Shown here piece by piece: positions 1 through 8,236 of a stretch of DNA of 64,000 nt. Numbering within the stretch: position 1 is the first letter of the stretch; each line of letters starts with the position of its first letter. Made by a program: the position numbers and the translations under genes. The stretch is taken from positions 851,540-915,539 of the forward strand of contig NZ_LMHM01000001.1 of assembly GCF_001427785.1 (NCBI RefSeq), read 5' to 3'. The notes under the pieces were generated by a model. The model did not search any database and had not been told where the DNA came from. It was given only the letters and a program-made list of their open reading frames with translations. The DNA is from Lysobacter sp. Root690. GTDB lineage: Bacteria; Pseudomonadota; Gammaproteobacteria; Xanthomonadales; Xanthomonadaceae.

Positions 1-253
1 ACACCACGTACAGGTTGTGGTCGTCGTAGGACAGGTAGGCGCGGGTTTCCAGGGTCGCCGGATTGCCGTCGCCGGGCTTGTTCTGGACGAAGTCCTTGAC
101 CTCGATGCCGGCATCGGCGGGAACGCCGCCGACGTAGTCCTCGAGCCTGGGCGCGTGATCCGCGCGCGGAATGTTCAAAGTGTCCTGGGCCTGCGCCGAA
201 AACGCGCTGCCCAACAGCGCGAGCATGACCGCCCACAAAGTATTACGCCGCAT
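1..253 (-). CDS. Secreted CBM9/DUF5916-like protein, N-terminal part only
   Basis: Only the first 84 codons lie in the window; the rest runs off the left edge. The start ATG at 253 overlaps the stop of the upstream GT87-like gene as TGATG, so the two are probably translationally coupled. Residues 1-22 form a typical Sec signal peptide ending in AQA-QD. The mature start (a stretch ending VGGVPADAGIEVKDF, then LETRAYLSYDDHNLYVV) matches the opening of the carbohydrate-binding family 9-like domain found in DUF5916 outer-membrane/periplasmic proteins of Xanthomonadaceae. That family assignment comes from memory of the pattern and cannot be confirmed without the C-terminal barrel. It is the last visible gene of the glycan-type operon. 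Confidence 0.65.
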   Translation of the reverse strand, partial: MRRNTLWAVMLALLGSAFSAQAQDTLNIPRADHAPRLEDYVGGVPADAGIEVKDFVQNKPGDGNPATLETRAYLSYDDHNLYVV

Positions 254-1821
254 CACGTTGCCACCTTCGTATTATCAAGAGAAAAGAAATCGTCGTCGGC
301 CGCCGCGGCGGCCGTGGAATCGTCGTTGCGCCAGGAATGGGTCGCGGCGCCCGCGCGCAGCGCGCGCGGCTTGCGCAGCACCGCCCACACGCACAGCGCC
401 AGCGCGATCACCTGGATCGCCAGGGCCAGCACGATGCGCGTATGCACTTCGGGCAGCTCGATGCCGCCGACCGGAATCACCGCGGTGCACACCAGCCAGC
501 CCAGCACCAGCAGCACGGTCTTGCGCGGCGTGAGCACGGTCGCCGCGGCGATCAGGCTCCACAGCCACATCGGCGCGATCAGGCCGCTGTGATCGGGCAG
601 GAACGGGCTGCGCATGGTCGCAAGGCCCAGCACCGCGACCCACACCGCGGCGCGTTCCAGCCGCGTCATCGACGCGTTGCGCAGGGCCGCGATAATCGTC
701 AGCACCACCGCGATCGCGGTCCACATCCAGGCGACCGTGCCCATGGTCGCGCGGGTCATGCCGTCGAGGCCGAGGATCTTGGCTTTCAGCACCAGCCCCG
801 GCACCGATTGATTGAGCGCGCTGACCCACTCGAGCCCGGGGATCTCCAGAAACGCCCAGGCGTCGCCGCTGGCGATGCGCGGCGCCTGATAGTGGAAGAA
901 CGCTTCGAACGGATGCGCGCCGAGCCACAGCCAGGCGATCGCGGTGTACAGCGCCGAGAACGCGAAGGTCCAGATCGCCGCGCGCCAGCGCCGGGTCACC
1001 AGCAGATAGATGCCGAGCAGGCCCGGGAACAATTTGAAGATCGCGAACCCGAGCAGCGCCCCGCCGACGGCGTTGCGGCCGCGCTCGAACTGGATCATCG
1101 CCAGCACCGACATCGCGATCGCGGCGAGCTGGAAATTGCCGACCTGCAAGGTCACCAGGATCGGGCTCGACAACATCACCGCCGGAATCAGCAGCCATGC
1201 GCGGCGACCGACGCCGGCGCCGATCCAGCGCGCCAACGACCACAACGCGGCCATCGTGATCGCCGCTTCCAGGCCGAACCACACCGCGCGCATGCTGTAG
1301 AAATCGCCGCCGAGCAACAGCCCCAGTTCCGGCAGCAGCACGAACTGCGGCAAGTACATGAACTCGTCAAGCTTGATATGGTCGACCGAGCCGGTGTACA
1401 GCGCAGTGTCGTAGAGATTGGCCACGCCTTCGCGCGCCAGTTCGGCCGCCTGCCAATACGCCGAATAACAGCTATGGCCGATGTAGAACGGGTCGAACCA
1501 GAACGCCGAGAATTCCGGGTGCTTGGCGTCGGCCATGTACCAGGCCACGCCGAGGGTTCGCGCGATCGCCAGCAGACCGACCACCAGCAACACCACGCTC
1601 GCCAATGCATGCTTGCGGCGTTGTCCGTCCCAGTGCGCCGGCAGACGCCGCGCCAGCGGCAACCACGCCGCCGCGAACGGCACCGCGGCGACGATCAGCG
1701 CGATCGCGAACGACAGGCCGAATCCGGCCAGCGCGGACGCCAGCATCGGCCAGCCCAGCGCCAGCACCAACGCCGCGGCGGCGTGTCGTTCCAGGGAAAT
1801 CTTTCCGACTGCGGTGTTCAT
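253..1821 (-). CDS. GT87-like polytopic membrane glycosyltransferase
   Basis: A 522-residue integral membrane protein with roughly ten to twelve hydrophobic segments, the first at about residues 10-55. The long loop after the second or third helix (FDPFYIGHSCYSAYW, then YLPQFVLLPELGLLL) has the layout of DUF2029/GT87 glycosyltransferases of the GT-C fold, which use polyprenyl-phosphate-linked sugars on the periplasmic side of the inner membrane. The C-terminus is cytoplasmic-looking and acidic (DDDFFSLDN). It follows the HAD phosphatase gene by 108 bp and overlaps the next gene by four bases. Donor and acceptor are unknown; the context argues for a surface glycan. Confidence 0.75.
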   Translation of the reverse strand: MNTAVGKISLERHAAAALVLALGWPMLASALAGFGLSFAIALIVAAVPFAAAWLPLARRLPAHWDGQRRKHALASVVLLVVGLLAIARTLGVAWYMADAKHPEFSAFWFDPFYIGHSCYSAYWQAAELAREGVANLYDTALYTGSVDHIKLDEFMYLPQFVLLPELGLLLGGDFYSMRAVWFGLEAAITMAALWSLARWIGAGVGRRAWLLIPAVMLSSPILVTLQVGNFQLAAIAMSVLAMIQFERGRNAVGGALLGFAIFKLFPGLLGIYLLVTRRWRAAIWTFAFSALYTAIAWLWLGAHPFEAFFHYQAPRIASGDAWAFLEIPGLEWVSALNQSVPGLVLKAKILGLDGMTRATMGTVAWMWTAIAVVLTIIAALRNASMTRLERAAVWVAVLGLATMRSPFLPDHSGLIAPMWLWSLIAAATVLTPRKTVLLVLGWLVCTAVIPVGGIELPEVHTRIVLALAIQVIALALCVWAVLRKPRALRAGAATHSWRNDDSTAAAAADDDFFSLDNTKVAT

Positions 1822-1929
1822 CGTGGCGCGGACTCCTTGCGCTGATCGCCGCGATTCGCGGCGCGGTCGCGGGCCGGGCCCGCAAGCGGCGACGGCATGG
1901 CTACCGCGGCGTCAGGCGCCCGCGGACGC

Positions 1930-2688
1930 TCAACGTTTCTGGATGCCATCGACCTTCCCCGAGAAAAAGTAGTGATGCAGTTCTGTGAAATCGTCGAATT
2001 CGACATCGCAGCCGGTGCCCTTGGCTTCGTGGCTGCGGTCCACCCGCAACAGCGTGCTGATGCCGAACGGACGCGCGCCGGCGATGTCGTTGACCGGGTG
2101 ATCGCCGATCATCCAGATCTGCGCCGGGTCGATGCCGAGCTTGTCGATCGCCAGCCGGAACGGCGCTTCCTGCGGCTTGTCGGCGCCGGCCTCCTCGGAG
2201 GTCACTACGTAGTCGAAGCAGTCGTCCAGGCCGAAGTAGATGATCTTGCGGAACTGAATCTGCGAGGTCAGGTCGGTGATGATCGCCGTGCCGATGCCGC
2301 TGCTGCGCAAGGCCAGCAGGAATTCGCGCACCCCGGGAAACAGCTCGCAGTGGGCGAGGAAGGTGCGCCAGTAGGTCTGCTCGAGATCGAGCGTGATCAC
2401 CAGCTGGGTCTTGCGCCCGAGGATCTCGATGCCGCGCTGGAAATACAGCAGGCGGCTGTGCGAACTGGCGGTCTTGCCGAGCTGGCGCTTGACGTCCTCG
2501 CGCGCTTGCGCGAACGCGTTGCGCACCTCGCCCGGGTCGACCCCGAGCAACCGCACCGCCTTGCTTTCCGCCGCCGCCAACGCCTGGGTATGCGGATGGT
2601 CGTAGGCATACAAGGTGTTGTCGGTGTCGAAAATAATCGCCTGCGGCGCGCGCAGGACCTTGTCCGAGTTGTGAATTCTCAGGGTCAT
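1930..2688 (-). CDS. HAD-superfamily hydrolase (subfamily IA-like phosphatase)
   Basis: A 252-residue soluble protein with all four HAD motifs: motif I FDTDNTLY (about residue 20), motif II with a Thr in AIITDLTSQ, motif III Lys in GADKPQEAPF and motif IV GDHPVND. The cap between motifs I and II is alpha-helical, as in YjjG/pyrimidine 5'-nucleotidase relatives. The ATG at 2688 overlaps the stop of the membrane-kinase fusion gene by ATGA, which fixes the start and implies coupling. Within the operon it could dephosphorylate an intermediate made by the kinase or nucleotidyltransferase; the substrate is not readable from sequence. Confidence 0.85.
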   Translation of the reverse strand: MTLRIHNSDKVLRAPQAIIFDTDNTLYAYDHPHTQALAAAESKAVRLLGVDPGEVRNAFAQAREDVKRQLGKTASSHSRLLYFQRGIEILGRKTQLVITLDLEQTYWRTFLAHCELFPGVREFLLALRSSGIGTAIITDLTSQIQFRKIIYFGLDDCFDYVVTSEEAGADKPQEAPFRLAIDKLGIDPAQIWMIGDHPVNDIAGARPFGISTLLRVDRSHEAKGTGCDVEFDDFTELHHYFFSGKVDGIQKR

Positions 2689-4763
2689 TTGATCCGGCTC
2701 TTCAACGATTCTTCGATCTGGATCAGGACCAGCAATTGCATGATCCCGCTCATGCCGTCCTCCCATTGAGGGTGGATATCGAGCATTTCCTGCAGGCCGG
2801 GCACCAACTGCCGCGCGGCCATGGCGATGTCTTCGGCGGCGACTTCGCCTTCGATGGTCATTTCGACTTCGCGCCCGTCTTCCGAGGGCTGCACGTCCAA
2901 GTGCAAGCCGCAGATACCAATCAAAATCCGCGCCATGCGCTCGTGCGAGGTGCCGTTGCGGATCAGCGCGACCAGCTTGAGCCGCACCTGGCCCATCGCG
3001 GTGCTGGACTCGAGCTGATGCGCGTTGACCGGCGCGAGCCTGAGCACCAGGCCGGCGTCGCGGCGCTGCGGATGGATGTGCAGACGCGAATCGGCCATGC
3101 GTTTCTCGATCGAGGCCAGCACCGTGGCCAACGCATGACCGCGCTGATGCACATCGCGCTCGATCTTCCAGGCCCGGCGCAGCTCTTCGTCCACATCGAG
3201 GAAGATGCTGACGTCGAAACGCTCGCGCAGCCGCTGCATGTGCAGCGCGTGCAGGCCCGAGGCGATCACCACGTCGTTCTTGTCGAGCAGGGTCGGCGGA
3301 GTGAAGCGGCCGGCGCCGTGATCGTAGCGGCGGCACATGATCGCCTTGCCGTCCATCAACGCCAGCACGTCGTTGTTGAAACGCTGCAGATCGTTGGCGC
3401 GTGGGTTGAGGTGGGTCAGGCCCTTCCACATCGGCGCGTAGCGGTCCCAGACGTGGTAGTCGTCGCCCGACACGTGCACGACCGAGTGCTCGCCGAAGAT
3501 TCCGGCCAGCGCGCGGCTCAAGGTGTCCTTGCCCGAACCCGAATCGCCGGCGATGCCGAGCGTCACCGGCTTCTGGCCGATGCGGTAGTAATCGTTGCGC
3601 GACACCCGCTCGCGCAGCATCTGCACCAGCAAGACCAGGCCGGCGGCGACCAGCAAGGTGTAGCCGAGCGAATGCAGGTGCGGACTCATCAGCGCGCCGA
3701 GCCGCGCAATGGCCGGCGCCGGATCCAGACCGAGCAGCGGCAACGACGCGCCGCTGGAATAGATCAGATGCATGCCGATCAGCAGCGCCGAGAACATGCC
3801 GGTCAGCAAGCGCGCGCTGCGATCGCTGTACAGCTGATGCGCGACCAGGAACGGCACCAGCCACAGATACCAGCCCGGCGGCGCCGGCGTGGCCAGCACC
3901 ACCAGGAAGAACGACAGGCCGATCGCGGCGATCAGCAGTTCGAAACTGATCCGACGCAGCCGCCACAGTCCGTACACCGCCAGCAGGTACAGCAGCGGAG
4001 TCAGGTACAGGCGCAGGCCGTTGCCCAAAGGCAGGGCGAGATCGAACAGACGCAGCGATTCGGGCGTACCGAACACCATGCGCACGAAGCCCGGCGAGGC
4101 CAGCCAAGGCACCACCGAAATCAATGCGGTCGCGCCGCAGGCGATCGCGAACGGCCGCATCAGTCCGCGCAGGCGCTTGTTGCGCCACAGATAGATCGCC
4201 ACGAACGGCGCGGCGAGCAGCATGCTGAACTTCGCCGCCAGCGCCAGCCCGAGCGCGACGCCGCCCAGACGCACGCGGTACTGGCGCAGCAGCAGCAGCG
4301 ACCACAGCACCAGCGCGACCGGCACGATATCGGTCTGACCGTTCCAGTAGGTCACATACAGCGCGATCGGCGACCACCAGTACAGCCACAGCAACAGCCG
4401 CGGCCGCTCCGGCCACAGCCGCGACAGCAGGTACAAGGTCGCGATGTCGGCGCCAAGCAGACCGAGGCGGAAGCCCATGCCGGTGAAATAGTCCGATCCG
4501 CTCAACGCCGCGGCGATCATGCCCAGCGCGGTGCCGGGCAGATGCGCCAGCAGCATCGCCGGCCCGTACGGATAGGCCATCGGATCGCCGCCGGCGGCGA
4601 GGAAACTCGACCACGGGTCCAGCGATGGCTGCGCGATCGCGTGCTGCACGAACGGCACGAACCAAGCCTGCTGGATCTGCGGCACGAGCAAGACCACCAA
4701 CGCGACCTTGAACAACAGGCCGAGTCGGAATACGGGATCGCGCCAGATCCGGTTCGCGTTCAT
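2685..4763 (-). CDS. Fusion of polytopic membrane (GT-C-like) domain with uridine kinase/PRK-type kinase
   Basis: A 692-residue two-part protein. Residues 1 to about 385 contain around ten hydrophobic helices with a GT-C-like loop (PWSSFLAAGGDPMAYPYG, then WWSPIALYVTYWNGQTDIV), similar in style to membrane mannosyltransferases. From about residue 395 a P-loop kinase follows: GIAGDSGSGKDTLSRAL is a Walker A of the phosphoribulokinase/uridine kinase family with Asp where Ser/Thr is usual. HVSGDDYHVWDR and VVIASGLHALHM fit that family's substrate and Walker B regions. The ATG at 4763 overlaps the preceding stop by ATGA, which excludes the longer upstream start. Neither the membrane acceptor nor the kinase substrate can be deduced. 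I know of no standard family with this fusion. Confidence 0.8.
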   Translation of the reverse strand: MNANRIWRDPVFRLGLLFKVALVVLLVPQIQQAWFVPFVQHAIAQPSLDPWSSFLAAGGDPMAYPYGPAMLLAHLPGTALGMIAAALSGSDYFTGMGFRLGLLGADIATLYLLSRLWPERPRLLLWLYWWSPIALYVTYWNGQTDIVPVALVLWSLLLLRQYRVRLGGVALGLALAAKFSMLLAAPFVAIYLWRNKRLRGLMRPFAIACGATALISVVPWLASPGFVRMVFGTPESLRLFDLALPLGNGLRLYLTPLLYLLAVYGLWRLRRISFELLIAAIGLSFFLVVLATPAPPGWYLWLVPFLVAHQLYSDRSARLLTGMFSALLIGMHLIYSSGASLPLLGLDPAPAIARLGALMSPHLHSLGYTLLVAAGLVLLVQMLRERVSRNDYYRIGQKPVTLGIAGDSGSGKDTLSRALAGIFGEHSVVHVSGDDYHVWDRYAPMWKGLTHLNPRANDLQRFNNDVLALMDGKAIMCRRYDHGAGRFTPPTLLDKNDVVIASGLHALHMQRLRERFDVSIFLDVDEELRRAWKIERDVHQRGHALATVLASIEKRMADSRLHIHPQRRDAGLVLRLAPVNAHQLESSTAMGQVRLKLVALIRNGTSHERMARILIGICGLHLDVQPSEDGREVEMTIEGEVAAEDIAMAARQLVPGLQEMLDIHPQWEDGMSGIMQLLVLIQIEESLKSRIK

Positions 4764-5344
4764 CGCCAAAGCGCGGGCTCCTTGGTGCAGACCGCTTCGG
4801 CGGCGATGCCTTCGCGCGCCAGCAGCGCGCGCAGTTCGGCGATTTCCTCGCTGGCGCGTCCCTGCAGTTCCGGCGACACCAGACACAGCTTGAAACCGGC
4901 GTCCTGCAGGCGTCGCGCCTGCGCGCCGTCGAGCGGGAAACGGGTGAAGCAATCGACCCAGACCCAATCGATCTGTCCGGCCAGGCTCAGCGCGGTGTCG
5001 ATCGATTCGAATTCCGACACCCGCACCGCGCAGCGCGATTCGCCGCGCCTGGCGGTGCGCACCAGGAACGGGAACGACTGATCGAGGAAGAAATAGTTCT
5101 CGATGCCGCGTTCACGCATCAGCGCGATCAGCCGGTCCTCCAGCCCCTCTTCCTTGACGTTGAGGATCAGCAGGCCGTGGCGATAGCCGTCGAGCCAATC
5201 CTCGAAGCGTTCGCCGTCGACGAAGGCGTCGTGATGGATGATCAGATCCTCGCCGCGGCTGCGCAGATCCAGTTCGATACCCAGGTCCTGCGGCGTGGCG
5301 CGCAGTTCGTCCAGGGTGTTGCGGCGGTGGCGGACGATGATCAT
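4760..5344 (-). CDS. Small glycerophosphodiester phosphodiesterase-like (PI-PLC fold) protein
   Basis: A 194-residue cytosolic-looking protein. The start MIIVRHRRNTLDEL, followed by GIELDLRSRG and IIHHD, mirrors the GDPD pattern HRG..ENT / E.D / HD, with the first motif changed from HRG to HRR. The rest is shorter than ordinary GDPD enzymes of about 240-330 residues. Overlaps of four bases at both ends place it in the same translation-coupled chain as its neighbours. It may cleave or recognise a phosphodiester-linked glycan building block, but the altered motif could equally mean a non-catalytic role. No signal peptide is present. Confidence 0.65.
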   Translation of the reverse strand: MIIVRHRRNTLDELRATPQDLGIELDLRSRGEDLIIHHDAFVDGERFEDWLDGYRHGLLILNVKEEGLEDRLIALMRERGIENYFFLDQSFPFLVRTARRGESRCAVRVSEFESIDTALSLAGQIDWVWVDCFTRFPLDGAQARRLQDAGFKLCLVSPELQGRASEEIAELRALLAREGIAAEAVCTKEPALWR

Positions 5345-6546
5345 GCGCGCTCCTGCAGGCCTTGACGCAGGCGCAGACTGAAATCGACGGTGCGCTTGAT
5401 GAAGCGCAGCTTGGCTTGCCAGTTCACGTTCCAATGCGAGCTGCCGTGCGCGCGTTCGCCGAAGCGCACCGCGAAGCGCTGCACGCGCAGACCCTCGCGC
5501 AGGGCCTGGTAATAGGCGTACAGATCCAGGGCGAAATCGTGCGGCGGCTCGCGCCAGCGTTCGAAGAAAGCGCGCGGAAACAGCGTGGGCTGCGCATTGA
5601 TGTCCCACATGCGCCGGCTCATCAGCACGGTCTCGAACACCGACATGCCGACGGTGAAGGCGACATCGGCGGCCGGACGACCGTAGCGGCGGCCCTTGAC
5701 GAACAGACGCGTCGGATCGGCGGCCTGGTCAGCGGCCTGGTCGTACAGCGCCAGCCCGCGCAAGGCGTCCTGCGGATCGGTCTGCATGTCGGCGTGGGTC
5801 CAGCCGAGCACGTCGCCGCGCGCCGCGCGCAGGCCGGTCAAAATACCGTAGCCGTAGCCCTGGTTGACCTCGACCCGCACGCTACGGATACGTTCCTGCC
5901 CGGCCAGCAGCCGCGCCAGCACCGCCGGCGAATCGTCGGTCGAGCCGTTGTCGACCAGCACCACTTCGGCGCGGTCGTCGAGAAAGGTTTCGCGCAGGCG
6001 CGCGACCAGCAACGGCAGATTGGCCGCTTCGTTGTAGCAAGGGATCACCAGCGACAGGCTCAGCCGCGCCGCGCCATCGGCGCGCGCGGGCGTCGCCATG
6101 GTCGCCTGCACCGGAGCGTTCGCGCCGGCATCGCCCGCGCCAAACACGAACAACTTCAAACCGACGAAGTTCATCGCCGCCGACACTCCGGTCGCGGCCA
6201 CGAAGGCCGAGGCCAGCGCGATCTCGCCGCGTCCGAGCACCGCCAGCACCAACGAGTTAACCACCACGTTCGCGGCCAGCGCGATCAGGTATACGGCGAT
6301 GAAGCTCAGCAGTTCGCGCCGGCGCCATTGCGCGCCTACGCGGAAGGTGAAGCTGCGATTGGCGAAGTAGCCGAACACCGCGCCGGCGATGTAGCCCGCG
6401 GTCTTGGCCGGATGCACCGCGATCGCCAGCGCCAGCAGCCCGCGATAGACCGCGAAGTCGATCACCACCGAGGTGACGCCGACCAGCACGAACCGCGCGA
6501 GTTCGCCGCGCAGCCTGCCCGATGCGGCGGTGGACAGCGCATTCAC
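5341..6546 (-). CDS. GtrA-like flippase domain fused to family 2 glycosyltransferase
   Basis: I choose the GTG at 6546, which overlaps the upstream stop as GTGA and gives 401 residues; a longer reading would run into the nucleotidyltransferase gene. Residues about 15-135 form a GtrA domain with four hydrophobic helices (FVLVGVTSVVIDFAVYRG, AGYIAGAVFGYFANRSFTF), a family that helps move lipid-linked sugars across the membrane. Residues about 155-400 form a GT2 catalytic domain with VIPCYNEAANLP, VLVDNGSTDDS and the metal/nucleotide motif WTHADMQTDP. The GT2 half resembles enzymes that charge undecaprenyl phosphate. A fusion of both halves is economical for delivering a sugar to the GT-C enzymes downstream. 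Confidence 0.85.
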   Translation of the reverse strand: MNALSTAASGRLRGELARFVLVGVTSVVIDFAVYRGLLALAIAVHPAKTAGYIAGAVFGYFANRSFTFRVGAQWRRRELLSFIAVYLIALAANVVVNSLVLAVLGRGEIALASAFVAATGVSAAMNFVGLKLFVFGAGDAGANAPVQATMATPARADGAARLSLSLVIPCYNEAANLPLLVARLRETFLDDRAEVVLVDNGSTDDSPAVLARLLAGQERIRSVRVEVNQGYGYGILTGLRAARGDVLGWTHADMQTDPQDALRGLALYDQAADQAADPTRLFVKGRRYGRPAADVAFTVGMSVFETVLMSRRMWDINAQPTLFPRAFFERWREPPHDFALDLYAYYQALREGLRVQRFAVRFGERAHGSSHWNVNWQAKLRFIKRTVDFSLRLRQGLQERA

Positions 6547-8201
6547 CACGTCGCGCGCTCCGGTTGGCGCATGCGGAAGCGCTCGGCCAGCGCCGCGCGC
6601 GCCGGCTCGGCGATGCGCGGGTCGTGCTCGATCCGGTACGGATGCACCGGCCATTTGTGGAAACACGATTGCCAGTATTCGTAGGTGCGCAGATCGTCCG
6701 GCGTGCCCCAGCACAGGTAGTGCGAGACCTCGAACACCCGCACCTTCAAGCCCAGCGCGAGCGCGTCGTTGATGCAGGTGTCGACGTAGAACTCGCCGTT
6801 GACGCGGCCGTCGCGGGCGATCATCGCCTCGGCGGCGGCGGCGAAATCGCCGGCGCGGCGGAAGGTGAAGGTGCCCAGCACGATCGGATCGCGCGCCGGA
6901 TCGGCCAGCGGCTGCTTGACCGAGACCGAGCGCACCGCGCCGTCGGCTTCATCGACCCAGCCGTAATGCGTCGGCCGCCGCGCCGCGCCGGGATAGCCGC
7001 GCGCGACCCACACCAGCACGTCGGCGTCGGCATCGTCGAGCAGCAGCGACAGCGCCTGCGCATCGAACACCGCGCCGTTGTCGCAAGCACCGATGGTCAA
7101 CGGCTGCTGCGGATCGATCCCGTCCAGGCCGAGCAGGCAGGTACGCGCCTGGCCGTCGGTGACCCGCTCCAGATCGATCAGCACGCAATCGGGAAAGCGG
7201 CTGCGCAGCGCTTCGGCGATGCGGCCGCGGCCGGGAATGTCGCGGCGCTGCACGAACACGCGTTGCGCCGGCTCAGGCAGATCGCGCGCGGCCTGCACCA
7301 CCATCGGTTCGCCGGATACGTCGATCAACGGCTTGGGATCGGCATAACCTTCGGCGCTGAAACGCGAGCCCAGTCCAGCCATCGGCACCATCACCGCGCC
7401 GCGCTGGCGCGGCGGCGGGTGCGCGCGCGCCGGATCGGCCAGGCCGCGGAACGCGCCCGACCAGTAGCGGTATTCCTCCAGGTCCTGCGGCGTGCCCCAC
7501 TGCATGAAGTGGTTGAGTTCGTAAACCGCGATGCGGCGGCCGTCTTCCAGCATCGGCTTGTAGGCCAGGCTGACATAACGTTCGCCCCCCACGATCAAAT
7601 CCGGCCGCGCCATCGTGCGTTCGAACGCGTCGCGCATCAGCGCGCCGGAGCCGAAGTAATAGGTGCCGCTGGAGGCGAATTCGCTGCGCGGCTGATCGGT
7701 GTAGGGCTGTTTTTCCTGGATGTCGAGCACCCGCCCGCGGTCGCTGCGCACGTAGGCGTAGTTGGTCGAACCCATCATGTGCGGGTGGAAGCCGGTGTAG
7801 CAGGGGATCGCGCCGTCGCAGCCGCTGCTCAGCACGAAATCCTTGAAATCCGCGTAATCCCAGCTGCAGGTGAAATCGCAGTAATTGACCACCGTCGGCT
7901 CGGCCGGATCGATGTGATCGATGGCCTGCAACACCGCGTTGACCGGCCCGAGCTTGTGCGGCGCAATGCCGACGACGCGGCCGGTCGGGCAGTACTGCGC
8001 CAGTTGTTCGGCCATGCGGTACGACGGTTCGTCCAGATGCTCCTGGTTGCAGATGAAGACGAACTGGGTTTCGCCCGGAAACAGGTCGATGACGTGAGCG
8101 ATGATCGGCTTGCCGTCGACTTCGATCAGCGGCTTGGGCACGCGATAGCCCGCGCGCCTGAAGCGTTCGCCGAAACCGGACATGGGAACTACGATCTGCA
8201 T
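6543..8201 (-). CDS. Tandem nucleotidyltransferase with two NTP-transferase domains
   Basis: A 552-residue cytosolic protein with two complete, diverged nucleotidyltransferase domains. The first spans residues 1 to about 265, with VPMSGFGERFRRAG and KPLIEVDGKP. The second runs from about 272 to 552, with VPMAGLGSRFSAEG and PKPLIDVSGEP. Each copy also ends with a similar (H/C)-x-W-G-T-P-x-D-L motif (MQWGTPQDL; LCWGTPDDL), which shows internal duplication. The ATG at 8201 is preceded by GGAAGGAA. It overlaps the GtrA-GT2 gene by GTGA. The family transfers a nucleotidyl group to a phosphorylated sugar, sugar acid or polyol. Which nucleotide and which phosphate are not decidable here, and the two domains could have different substrates. 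Confidence 0.85.
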   Translation of the reverse strand: MQIVVPMSGFGERFRRAGYRVPKPLIEVDGKPIIAHVIDLFPGETQFVFICNQEHLDEPSYRMAEQLAQYCPTGRVVGIAPHKLGPVNAVLQAIDHIDPAEPTVVNYCDFTCSWDYADFKDFVLSSGCDGAIPCYTGFHPHMMGSTNYAYVRSDRGRVLDIQEKQPYTDQPRSEFASSGTYYFGSGALMRDAFERTMARPDLIVGGERYVSLAYKPMLEDGRRIAVYELNHFMQWGTPQDLEEYRYWSGAFRGLADPARAHPPPRQRGAVMVPMAGLGSRFSAEGYADPKPLIDVSGEPMVVQAARDLPEPAQRVFVQRRDIPGRGRIAEALRSRFPDCVLIDLERVTDGQARTCLLGLDGIDPQQPLTIGACDNGAVFDAQALSLLLDDADADVLVWVARGYPGAARRPTHYGWVDEADGAVRSVSVKQPLADPARDPIVLGTFTFRRAGDFAAAAEAMIARDGRVNGEFYVDTCINDALALGLKVRVFEVSHYLCWGTPDDLRTYEYWQSCFHKWPVHPYRIEHDPRIAEPARAALAERFRMRQPERATW

Positions 8202-8236
8202 GGATTCCTTCCGTGGATCTGTTCGCGATGGATGGA

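Noticed and set aside
337..1845. Long plus-strand open frame opposite the GT87-like gene
   Set aside because: Composition is Arg/His/Gln-rich and low in hydrophobic residues, as expected for the antisense of a high-GC gene; the minus-strand protein has clear membrane helices.
2736..5081. 781-codon plus-strand frame
   Set aside because: Antisense shadow of the membrane-kinase fusion and GDPD-like genes; Gln/His/Arg-rich with no domain.
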